NCBI GenBank assembly: GCA_030640625.1
Contig: DAOWJB010000167.1
Coordinates: forward strand, 1-47,672
Length of the DNA stretch: 47,672 nucleotides
Source: Bacteroides sp.
GTDB taxonomy: Bacteria; Bacteroidota; Bacteroidia; Bacteroidales; SM23-62
Reading direction: 5' to 3'
Part shown: positions 40,870 to 47,672 of the stretch, piece after piece
Layout: each line of letters starts with the position of its first letter
Position numbering within the stretch: the first letter of the stretch is position 1
Translations under genes and position numbers: made by a program
The notes under the pieces: generated by a model
What the model saw: the letters and a program-made list of their open reading frames with translations, nothing else
What the model was told of the DNA's origin: nothing
Databases searched by the model: none

Positions 40870-43503
40870 ATGCTAATGTCATCCAATGAGATACGTCAGG
40901 TTTTCCTCGACTATTTTTCATCGCTGGAACATAAAATTGTTCCCTCAGCACCCATGGTAATTCAGAATGATTCTACCCTGATGTTCACCAATGCAGGTAT
41001 GAATCAGTTCAAAGACTTATTCCTTGGTAATGAGCCGGTTACACACAGGAGGATTGCAGATACACAGAAATGCCTCAGGGTATCCGGAAAACACAATGAC
41101 CTGGAAGAAGTGGGGCATGACACCTACCATCATACCATGTTTGAAATGCTCGGAAACTGGTCCTTCGGAGATTATTTTAAAAAAGAGGCCATTCAATGGG
41201 CATGGAGTTTTCTTACAGAGGTTCTGGGGATTGAAAAAAACAGGCTTTATGCCACCATTTTTGAAGGGGATAAAACAGATGGTATCGAGATGGATGAGGA
41301 AGCACGGGAATGCTGGAAAATGCATATTCCCGGTAATCATATCCTGGAGGGCTCCCGGAAAGATAATTTCTGGGAAATGGGGGATACCGGTCCATGTGGG
41401 CCCTGTTCCGAGATCCATGTGGATATCCGGTCCAATAAGGAGCGCCAGAAAATCCCTGGAACAAAACTGGTTAACAGTGGCCACCCCCAGGTTATTGAGA
41501 TATGGAACCTGGTATTCATCCAATATAACAGGAAAGCAAATGGAGAACTGGAAAGCCTGCCCATGAACCATATTGATACCGGATTGGGACTTGAACGGCT
41601 TGCCATGGTGCTGCAGGGCAAGACTTCAAATTACGATACTGATATATTTCAATCACTGATTGTAGAAATCTCAAAGATCACCTCCTGCAAGTATGGTGCT
41701 GCAGAGGAGACTGATATCGCCATGCGGGTGGTGGCTGACCACCTTCGCGCCGTGAGTTTTTCCATTGCCGACGGCCAGCTCCCATCAAATAACAAGGCCG
41801 GCTATGTGATCCGTCGAATACTCCGCCGTGCCGTACGTTACGGATACACCTTCCTCGGTCAGGAAAATCCCTTCATGCATAAACTCGTTAAGGTTTTAGT
41901 GAAGGAGATGGGAAAAGCTTTCCCGGAATTGAACGCCCAGCGTGAATTGATAGAAAAGGTAATCAGGGAAGAAGAGGGCTCATTCCTTAAAACCCTGGAC
42001 AATGGAATTCGCATGCTGGATGAGCTTATCGCTGATGCAAAACAGAAAAACCACTCCACCATCGATGGTAGATCGGCCTTCGTACTCTATGATACCTACG
42101 GATTCCCCTTTGACCTGACACATCTGATCCTGAAAGAAAATGACCTGAATGTAAGCCAGGAAGCATTTGAACAGGCAATGGAATCTCAGAAGTCCCGCTC
42201 CAGGAATGCAGCCTCGGTAAACATGGGGGACTGGGAAGAAATCATGTCCGCCGAATCAACCCGTTTCCTGGGCTATGATCAATCGCGCGCTGAGATCAAA
42301 ATTGCCCGGTACCGGAAAACCGAAGAAAAAAACAGGACCCGGTATCAGCTTGTTTTCGACCAGACCCCTTTCTACGCTGAGAGCGGTGGCCAGGTAGGAG
42401 ATACCGGAATGATTGAGCAGGGGAATGAAAAAATCTGTATCCTGGATACCCAGAAAGAGCATAACCTGATCATTCATATCACAGAAAAGCTCCCGGCAGT
42501 TCTCGATGGTCAATTTATAGGGACGGTGGACCGTGAAGCACGGAAGAATATTTCTTGCCACCATACCTCCACCCACTTGCTCCATTATGCCCTGCGTGAG
42601 GTACTCGGCAAGCATGTGGAACAGAAAGGATCACTGGTCCATCCCGATTACCTGAGGTTCGATTTCTCGCATTTTCAGAAAGTGGAGAACAAGGAACTGG
42701 ATCAGATCGAAAAGCTTGTGAACCGACTGATCCGTGATGACCTTCCCCTGGAAGAGAGCCGGACAGTTACCATGGAGGATGCATTGGATATGGGTGCCAT
42801 TGCCTTCTTTGGTGAAAAATATGGCGAACAGGTTCGGGTCATTAAATTTGGTGATTCAGTGGAACTGTGCGGGGGAATCCATGTGAAGGCCACGGGAAAT
42901 ATAGGCTTCCTGAAGATTGTCAGGGAAAGTGCCATCGCGGCCGGCATTCGCCGGATCGAAGCGGTGGCCGGTCCCGCAGCCGAAAAATATGTGGATCAGG
43001 GCTTTGAAATACTGAAAAAGATCGAAGGCGTTTTCAAGACCCCGAATATCCTGGCCACCATTGAAAAAACCCTGTCTGAGAATGCAGAGCTGAAAAAGCT
43101 GAGAGACGATTTTAGCAGGGATATCAGATTAATTGCCCGTAAAAACCTGATCAGCAGGATCAGAAAAACCGGGCATATAAACCTCATCGCTGAAGAAATC
43201 CCAATGAGGACTGCTGATGATTTTAAATCCCTGGCCTTTGAATTGAAGGCTGAGGTGGAAAACCTGGTGCTCGTCATCGGAGGCAACCTGAACGGAAAAG
43301 CACACCTGACGGTTATGATCACAGATAACCTCGTGAAAGATCTATCGCTTGATGCCCGGCAAATGATCCGTGAAGTATCCGGTGACATACAGGGTGGCGG
43401 CGGCGGACAGGATTTCTATGCTACTGCAGGTGGTAAAAATCCCACAGGCATATCACAGGCCATCGAAAAGATCGCAGCAATCGTTGAGAAAGCAGCAGGT
43501 TGA
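40870..43503 (+). CDS. alaS: Alanyl-tRNA synthetase
   Basis: An 877-residue class II synthetase of normal length (start ATG 40870; a second ATG two codons on is possible). Motifs: RQVFLDYFSSLEHKIVPSAP opening, the class II core with FEMLGNWSFGDYFKKEAI, GPCGPCSEIH, the editing domain with CHHTSTHLLHYAL, and ELCGGIHVKATGNIG. The C-Ala domain ends with GGGGGQDFYATAGG-type sequence. It charges tRNA-Ala in the cytoplasm and clears Ser/Gly mischarging. No T-box-like leader is seen in the 151-base upstream gap. Confidence 0.97.
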   Translation: MLMSSNEIRQVFLDYFSSLEHKIVPSAPMVIQNDSTLMFTNAGMNQFKDLFLGNEPVTHRRIADTQKCLRVSGKHNDLEEVGHDTYHHTMFEMLGNWSFGDYFKKEAIQWAWSFLTEVLGIEKNRLYATIFEGDKTDGIEMDEEARECWKMHIPGNHILEGSRKDNFWEMGDTGPCGPCSEIHVDIRSNKERQKIPGTKLVNSGHPQVIEIWNLVFIQYNRKANGELESLPMNHIDTGLGLERLAMVLQGKTSNYDTDIFQSLIVEISKITSCKYGAAEETDIAMRVVADHLRAVSFSIADGQLPSNNKAGYVIRRILRRAVRYGYTFLGQENPFMHKLVKVLVKEMGKAFPELNAQRELIEKVIREEEGSFLKTLDNGIRMLDELIADAKQKNHSTIDGRSAFVLYDTYGFPFDLTHLILKENDLNVSQEAFEQAMESQKSRSRNAASVNMGDWEEIMSAESTRFLGYDQSRAEIKIARYRKTEEKNRTRYQLVFDQTPFYAESGGQVGDTGMIEQGNEKICILDTQKEHNLIIHITEKLPAVLDGQFIGTVDREARKNISCHHTSTHLLHYALREVLGKHVEQKGSLVHPDYLRFDFSHFQKVENKELDQIEKLVNRLIRDDLPLEESRTVTMEDALDMGAIAFFGEKYGEQVRVIKFGDSVELCGGIHVKATGNIGFLKIVRESAIAAGIRRIEAVAGPAAEKYVDQGFEILKKIEGVFKTPNILATIEKTLSENAELKKLRDDFSRDIRLIARKNLISRIRKTGHINLIAEEIPMRTADDFKSLAFELKAEVENLVLVIGGNLNGKAHLTVMITDNLVKDLSLDARQMIREVSGDIQGGGGGQDFYATAGGKNPTGISQAIEKIAAIVEKAAG

Positions 43504-43551
43504 TCCCTGCTGCAGACAAATCATTCCACTGATCCTAAAGGATCCGGACTT

Positions 43552-44418
43552 TTAATAGGTACGGGTCATCCCTTCGGGAACCACGATAGTAAAATCAGCT
43601 TTCCCGGCAGAAGCTTCTTCCAGACTATCCGGACTCTCCTGTAAAACAGTTGTAATGGTCATGATTTTTAGTCCGGGTGACTGATGCTTGATATACCAGC
43701 CAATCCCTTCAAAATTGTCGGAGTGATAAGCCCCGTTGAAGTGAAGGAATTGTTTGTCCGGGGACCAGTTCTTTAATATGAAGTGGCTCATGGTGGCATC
43801 CTTGATAGCCTGGGCTTTAGGAAGGTTTTCATTGACCTTGCCATGACCCATGGAGCTCATTTTCAGCATGGCTTTATATCCGGGCAATTCCGGATCATAA
43901 GCGATGGGCAGGGGAGGGATCAATTCCTTCGCCGCAGCAGACAAGGAGTCGAGTCCCTCGAATCCCTCACGATACACCAGATTGGCATAACGCCGTGGTA
44001 CATTGGTGGCGATAAAGGCTACCTGATGCTGAAAAGCAAACTGCAAGAGGGGTTTGTAATCCGTTTTATAGTTCTGCCATAGCCTTGCCTCATCCTCAAA
44101 TTTTGCCTCAGTGATCATGCCAGCCAGGTATTCATCTAGCAGCAGCTGGTTGTCGGACTCAAACATTTCAGCTCCAAGCACCAGGTCCTTCTTTCCCGAT
44201 GCATGAAGATCTTCGGTCAATTCCTTTTGCAGCCAATGGGCAATGGGATTATCATGAAGTTCCCCAAAGAAGATGATATCTGCTCCTTCAAGCTTCTTGA
44301 CCATTTTTGTATAGGGAATGTCCTTCCCCTTTTGGTTATATATCCTGTATGCAGGTTTGTCCGTAACAAATGCCAGACTCAGTCCAGCAAGCAGAATAGT
44401 GATCAGTATATTTCTCAT
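43552..44418 (-). CDS. ChaN-like (Tiki superfamily) protein
   Basis: A 288-residue protein with an N-terminal hydrophobic leader (about 1-18). The ChaN fold is shown by ADIIFFGELHDNPIAHWLQ (GExH motif) and a downstream HFNGAYHSDNFEGIG. ChaN of Campylobacter is a haem-binding lipoprotein tied to iron uptake; other superfamily members are proteases (Tiki) or esterases (EreA). The leader has no lipobox Cys, so it is likely periplasmic. The gene converges on alaS, with 48 bases between the stops, and diverges from the acyl-CoA synthetase. Confidence 0.82.
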   Translation of the reverse strand: MRNILITILLAGLSLAFVTDKPAYRIYNQKGKDIPYTKMVKKLEGADIIFFGELHDNPIAHWLQKELTEDLHASGKKDLVLGAEMFESDNQLLLDEYLAGMITEAKFEDEARLWQNYKTDYKPLLQFAFQHQVAFIATNVPRRYANLVYREGFEGLDSLSAAAKELIPPLPIAYDPELPGYKAMLKMSSMGHGKVNENLPKAQAIKDATMSHFILKNWSPDKQFLHFNGAYHSDNFEGIGWYIKHQSPGLKIMTITTVLQESPDSLEEASAGKADFTIVVPEGMTRTY

Positions 44419-44513
44419 AATCAGTATATAATTTAGTGAGAACCCAGTTTACAAATATAGCTAACTCAAATAAATTCATATATTTGAATACACTAAACCA
44501 ATAAGCACCAACA

Positions 44514-46316
44514 ATGGAAATTACCAGGACATTCGATCTGCTCAATCTTTATCGCGAGAAATACCGGATGGAAGATGCCTTAGCCGGAAAGGAAAAGGGC
44601 GTTTGGGTACATTACTCATCCGACCAGTACATTGACTCTGCCAATAATGTCTCCTATGGCCTTTTGGCATTGGGACTCAAGAAAGGCGATAAGGTAGCCA
44701 CCATCTCAAACAACCGTCCCCAGTGGAACTTTGTAGACATGGGCGTTGCCCAGGCGGGAATCATCCACGTACCAGTTTATCCCACTATCAGTTTGGAAGA
44801 ATATGAGTATATCCTGAAAGACTCAGAACCTTCTGTGATTTTTCTTTCAGACAAAGCCCTTTACGACAAGATCAAACCCATCGCAGATACTATTGAATCT
44901 GTTAAAGAAGTTTATACCTTCAACGAGGTGCAAGGTGCCAAAAACTGGTCAGAGGTCGTTGAACTCGGCAAAAAATCAGCAGACCAGTTCAAAGATGAGC
45001 TGGAAAAAATTAAAGATTCCGTTAAACCGGAAGACTTCTTCACCCTGTTATATACCTCCGGAACGACTGGATTTCCAAAGGGCGTGCAACTTTGCCAGAA
45101 CAATGTAGTCACGAATTTCAAGGCCACGGCTGAAGTTCATAGCCTGGGTCATGGCGACAGGACCCTCTCCTTCCTCCCCATCAGCCATATTTATGAGCGC
45201 ATGGTCAATTACCATTTCCAGTACCTGGGCATTGCCATCTATTATGCTGAGAATATGGGAACCATCATCGATAATGTAAAGGAGATCAAACCTGAGATCT
45301 TCCTGACCGTACCACGATTGCTGGAAAGGGTGTATGACCGGATCATCGGGAAAGGCAAGGATCTCACAGGTATTAAAAAACGTATTTTCTTCTGGTCAGT
45401 GAACCTGGGACTCCGATATGAACTGAACCATAAAAATGGATGGTTCTATCACCAGAAATTAAAAATTGCCGACAAACTTGTTTTTTCAAAATGGCGGGAA
45501 GCCCTGGGCGGCAATATCAAGATCATCGTTTCGGGAAGTGCTGCCTTGCAGCCAAGGCTTGCCAGGGTTTTCTGGGCAGCCGGTATAACGGTACTTGAAG
45601 GATACGGACTGACGGAAACCTCACCTGTGATTGCCGTCAACAACCTTGTCAAAAATGAGATCATGTTCGGGACGGTTGGACCGGTTATCAGCGGTGGAGT
45701 TGAGGTAAAGATCGCCGAAGATGGAGAGATCCTCTGCAAAGGTCCCAATATCATGATAGGCTATCACAAGCAGCCCGAACTTACCAAAGAGGTGATTACC
45801 GAGGATGGCTGGTTCCATACAGGTGATATCGGTGAGCTGGTTGATGGCAAGTTCCTGAAGATCACAGACCGCAAGAAGGAAATGTTTAAATTATCGAGCG
45901 GTAAATACATCGCACCACAGATCATTGAAAACAAATTGAAAGAATCTTTCTTCATAGAGCAGGCCATGGTTGTGGGCGAAAATGAAAAATTTGCGTCTGC
46001 GCTGATCTCCCCGAACTTCCCTTTCCTTCATGAATGGGCTTCGAGGCATGATATTAAATTCAGGAACAATCAAGAGTTGATTTGCCTCAAAGATGTACAA
46101 GATCGCGTTCAGCAGGAAGTCCAGGAGCTGAACAAGGACCTGGGCGAACATGAAAGGATCAAAAGGATCCGGCTCGTCGAGGAGGAATGGAGTCCGGAAT
46201 CCGGAGAGCTATCACCAACGGCAAAACTAAAACGCCGAAAACTCTACGAAAGATACGAATCCATTCTGGCTGAGATCTATGCGGTCGGCAAAGGCTCTAC
46301 CGACTTCAGCGAATAA
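44514..46316 (+). CDS. fadD: Long-chain acyl-CoA synthetase (AMP-binding)
   Basis: A 600-residue ANL enzyme of the long-chain type. The phosphate-binding loop TSGTTGFPKG is at 181-190, followed by LSFLPISHIYERM, EGYGLTETSP, GWFHTGDIGEL and a C-terminal DRKKEMFKLSSGKYIAPQ, with catalytic Lys near the end in GELSPTAKLKRRKL. It activates fatty acids as acyl-AMP and transfers them to CoA in the cytoplasm or at the membrane. TATATTTG lies about 30 bases before the ATG, but without a clear -33 box. No beta-oxidation genes lie beside it. Confidence 0.94.
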   Translation: MEITRTFDLLNLYREKYRMEDALAGKEKGVWVHYSSDQYIDSANNVSYGLLALGLKKGDKVATISNNRPQWNFVDMGVAQAGIIHVPVYPTISLEEYEYILKDSEPSVIFLSDKALYDKIKPIADTIESVKEVYTFNEVQGAKNWSEVVELGKKSADQFKDELEKIKDSVKPEDFFTLLYTSGTTGFPKGVQLCQNNVVTNFKATAEVHSLGHGDRTLSFLPISHIYERMVNYHFQYLGIAIYYAENMGTIIDNVKEIKPEIFLTVPRLLERVYDRIIGKGKDLTGIKKRIFFWSVNLGLRYELNHKNGWFYHQKLKIADKLVFSKWREALGGNIKIIVSGSAALQPRLARVFWAAGITVLEGYGLTETSPVIAVNNLVKNEIMFGTVGPVISGGVEVKIAEDGEILCKGPNIMIGYHKQPELTKEVITEDGWFHTGDIGELVDGKFLKITDRKKEMFKLSSGKYIAPQIIENKLKESFFIEQAMVVGENEKFASALISPNFPFLHEWASRHDIKFRNNQELICLKDVQDRVQQEVQELNKDLGEHERIKRIRLVEEEWSPESGELSPTAKLKRRKLYERYESILAEIYAVGKGSTDFSE

Positions 46317-46325
46317 AAAAACAGG

Positions 46326-46362
46326 TATTGCATGAAAGAAACAGCTTATCTTTCATGCAATA
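46326..46362. terminator. Bidirectional terminator between convergent genes
   Basis: A perfect 14-bp stem (46326-46339 with 46349-46362, TATTGCATGAAAGA against its complement) and 9-base loop. On minus seven Ts follow (after CCTG); on plus seven Ts follow after ATTTATCTCCG. It separates fadD from the symporter gene. Confidence 0.85.
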
Positions 46363-46363
46363 T

Positions 46364-47672
46364 TTATCTCCGTTTTTTTATCAGCAGTAAGCCCAGAAAT
46401 GTTAGCAGGCCATTCAGGATCAGTAGTTCAAAGCCGAACTTGTAGCCGTTGAACCAGGATTCGGAATGCGTGCTGATAATGTATGATAAGATGGGGGAGG
46501 CAATGGCAATCACCGGAACCCAACGATCCCGGACCCGGTATTTTGTAAAAAGTCCAAAACTGTAAAAACCCAGCAAGGGACCGTAGGTATAGCCTGCAGC
46601 CGTAAAGATTGCACTGATCACGTTCTGGTTATTGATCAGTTTGAATACCAGGATAACAGCCAGCAAGACAAGTGAGATGCCAATATGGACTATCTTCCTC
46701 AGTCGTCTCAGGCGATCTTCAGGTAGCCTGGAACCGTTCAGGATATCCACTGTGAAAGAGGTTGTCAGGGAGGTAAGCGCGCTGTCGGCACTTGAATAGG
46801 CTGCAGCTACCAGCCCGATTATAAAAAATATGGCCACCACCGGGCTCAGGTATCCTCTTGTCGCAATCAAGGGGAACAGATCATCAGACTGTGCCGGTAT
46901 AGGAATGGCGTGTCGGGCAGCAAAGATGAATAAAAGGGCGCCCAGTGAAAGGAAAAGGAAATTTACCGGGACCAGGGCAATACTCATCCAGTACATATTC
47001 TTCCGTGCATCCCTCAGATTCCTGCAGGATAGATTCTTTTGCATCATATCCTGGTCTAGCCCGGTCATAACAACGACTATAAACACCCCGCTAAGAAATT
47101 GTTTGATAAAATGATCCCCTGCTTTCCAGTCCGAAAAAAAGAAAATCCTGGAATAATCAGATTGAACTATCTCGCCAATCATCCCGCGAAAACCAATGTC
47201 CAGCTCCTGGCAGATCAGTACCACAGTGATAATTACCGCCAGTAACATAAACAGGGTTTGAAAGGTGTCTGTCCAGATAATGGTCTTGATCCCTCCCCGG
47301 AAAGTATACAACCAGATCAGCAGGATGGTGATCACAACCGTTGCCCAGAAGGGTATATTCCAGCTGCTGAAAATGCTGATATGTAATACATTGGCAACCA
47401 GGAAAAGGCGAAAAGAGGCTCCCATAACCCTTGAGATCAGGAAAAAGGAAGCCCCCGTCTTGTAGGAACGCCAACCGAAACGGCCTTCCAGGTATGTATA
47501 AATAGAGGTCAGGTTCAGCCTGTAGTACAGCGGCAGTAATACCTGAATGACGATGAAATAACCCAGCAGGTAACCCAGGACAATCTGCATATAAGAGAAC
47601 TGGCTGTCCCCCACCCAGCCCGGCAGGGAAATGAACGTCACCCCCGAAAGGGAGGCACCGATCATTCCAAAG
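46364..47672 (-). CDS. Sodium:solute symporter, C-terminal part (N-terminus outside window)
   Basis: The reading frame is open to the right edge; the ATG at 47665 is internal, since FG precedes MIGASLSGVTF, the usual SSS motif. About 435 residues remain with some 11 hydrophobic helices. Family marks include GASLSGVTFISLPGWVG, YRLNLTSIYTYLEGRFG, FRGGIKTIIWTDTFQ and a sodium-site-like segment AAYSSADSALTSLTTSF. Members move sugars, sialic acid, amino acids or vitamins with Na+. The substrate cannot be told. It ends one base after a shared terminator with fadD. Confidence 0.9.
   Translation of the reverse strand, partial: FGMIGASLSGVTFISLPGWVGDSQFSYMQIVLGYLLGYFIVIQVLLPLYYRLNLTSIYTYLEGRFGWRSYKTGASFFLISRVMGASFRLFLVANVLHISIFSSWNIPFWATVVITILLIWLYTFRGGIKTIIWTDTFQTLFMLLAVIITVVLICQELDIGFRGMIGEIVQSDYSRIFFFSDWKAGDHFIKQFLSGVFIVVVMTGLDQDMMQKNLSCRNLRDARKNMYWMSIALVPVNFLFLSLGALLFIFAARHAIPIPAQSDDLFPLIATRGYLSPVVAIFFIIGLVAAAYSSADSALTSLTTSFTVDILNGSRLPEDRLRRLRKIVHIGISLVLLAVILVFKLINNQNVISAIFTAAGYTYGPLLGFYSFGLFTKYRVRDRWVPVIAIASPILSYIISTHSESWFNGYKFGFELLILNGLLTFLGLLLIKKRR

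Noticed and set aside
41024-41571. Overlapping frames inside alaS on both strands
   Set aside because: They lie wholly within the alaS reading frame region and show no independent support.
1-47672. CRISPR array, phage block or known defence system
   Set aside because: No regularly spaced repeats, cas, phage structural, restriction or toxin-antitoxin genes were recognised.

Overview
The window reads as a chromosomal segment of a Bacteroidota (Bacteroidetes) bacterium, most likely of the Bacteroidales/Marinilabiliales kind. The evidence is a type IX secretion set (gldJ, a PorP/SprF protein, porU, porV), Bacteroidota-style promoters (TTTG, about 19 bases, TAnnTTTG), weak ribosome-binding sites, many lipoproteins, and typical Bacteroidota gene pairs such as Nif3 with a zinc-ribbon coiled-coil protein. 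The organism name is an inference; no rRNA is present.

Layout. 1-4927 is an accessory-looking, AT-richer left end. It holds the 3' part of a TonB-dependent receptor, a weak small ORF, a Tat-type PIG-L deacetylase, and a region with two truncated tRNA 3' halves, each followed by a terminator-like hairpin. An intact tRNA-Val(TAC) lies at 4853-4927. Its 3' half is repeated at 2948-2991 (43 of 44 bases), bracketing 1.86 kb that carries only a YCII-domain gene and a twin-arginine aldo/keto reductase. This looks like a tRNA-integrated mini-island without an integrase.

5075-19245 is mainly core: a divergent DUF1080/DUF4395 pair with an unusually legible regulatory region, an orphan 7TM-DISM histidine kinase, folC and a nitroreductase. 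A plus-strand run follows: PIN-PhoH ATPase, SixA phosphatase, polyphosphate kinase, inositol monophosphatase, lipid A-type acyltransferase, glycosyltransferase and a lone receiver protein. It ends at murF. Hexamers repeating every 11 bases stand before the phoH gene.

19246-27238 is the type IX secretion block: gldJ and the PorP/SprF gene on minus, porU and porV on plus, with a perfect 19-bp inverted repeat between gldJ and murF. 27260-33824 holds ispF, a CoA-binding protein behind two abutting palindromes, hutU coupled by an ATGA overlap to a small lipoprotein, and a lemA-TPM-TPM-capA operon.

33826-40718 is all minus: TPR protein, zinc-ribbon coiled-coil protein, Nif3, MerR, a CapA protein with a textbook EF-hand loop at its C-terminus, and two tandem M23 envelope peptidases. 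40870-47672 holds alaS, a ChaN-like protein, a long-chain acyl-CoA synthetase and the C-terminal part of a sodium:solute symporter that runs off the window.

No CRISPR array, rRNA, intact transposase, integrase or recognisable defence system is visible. The best leads are the tRNA-Val mini-island with its nested tRNA remnants, the repeats before phoH, the dyads at 5923-5955, 19274-19355 and 27791-27820, the EF-hand CapA, and the motif shared by the two M23 proteins outside the catalytic domain.
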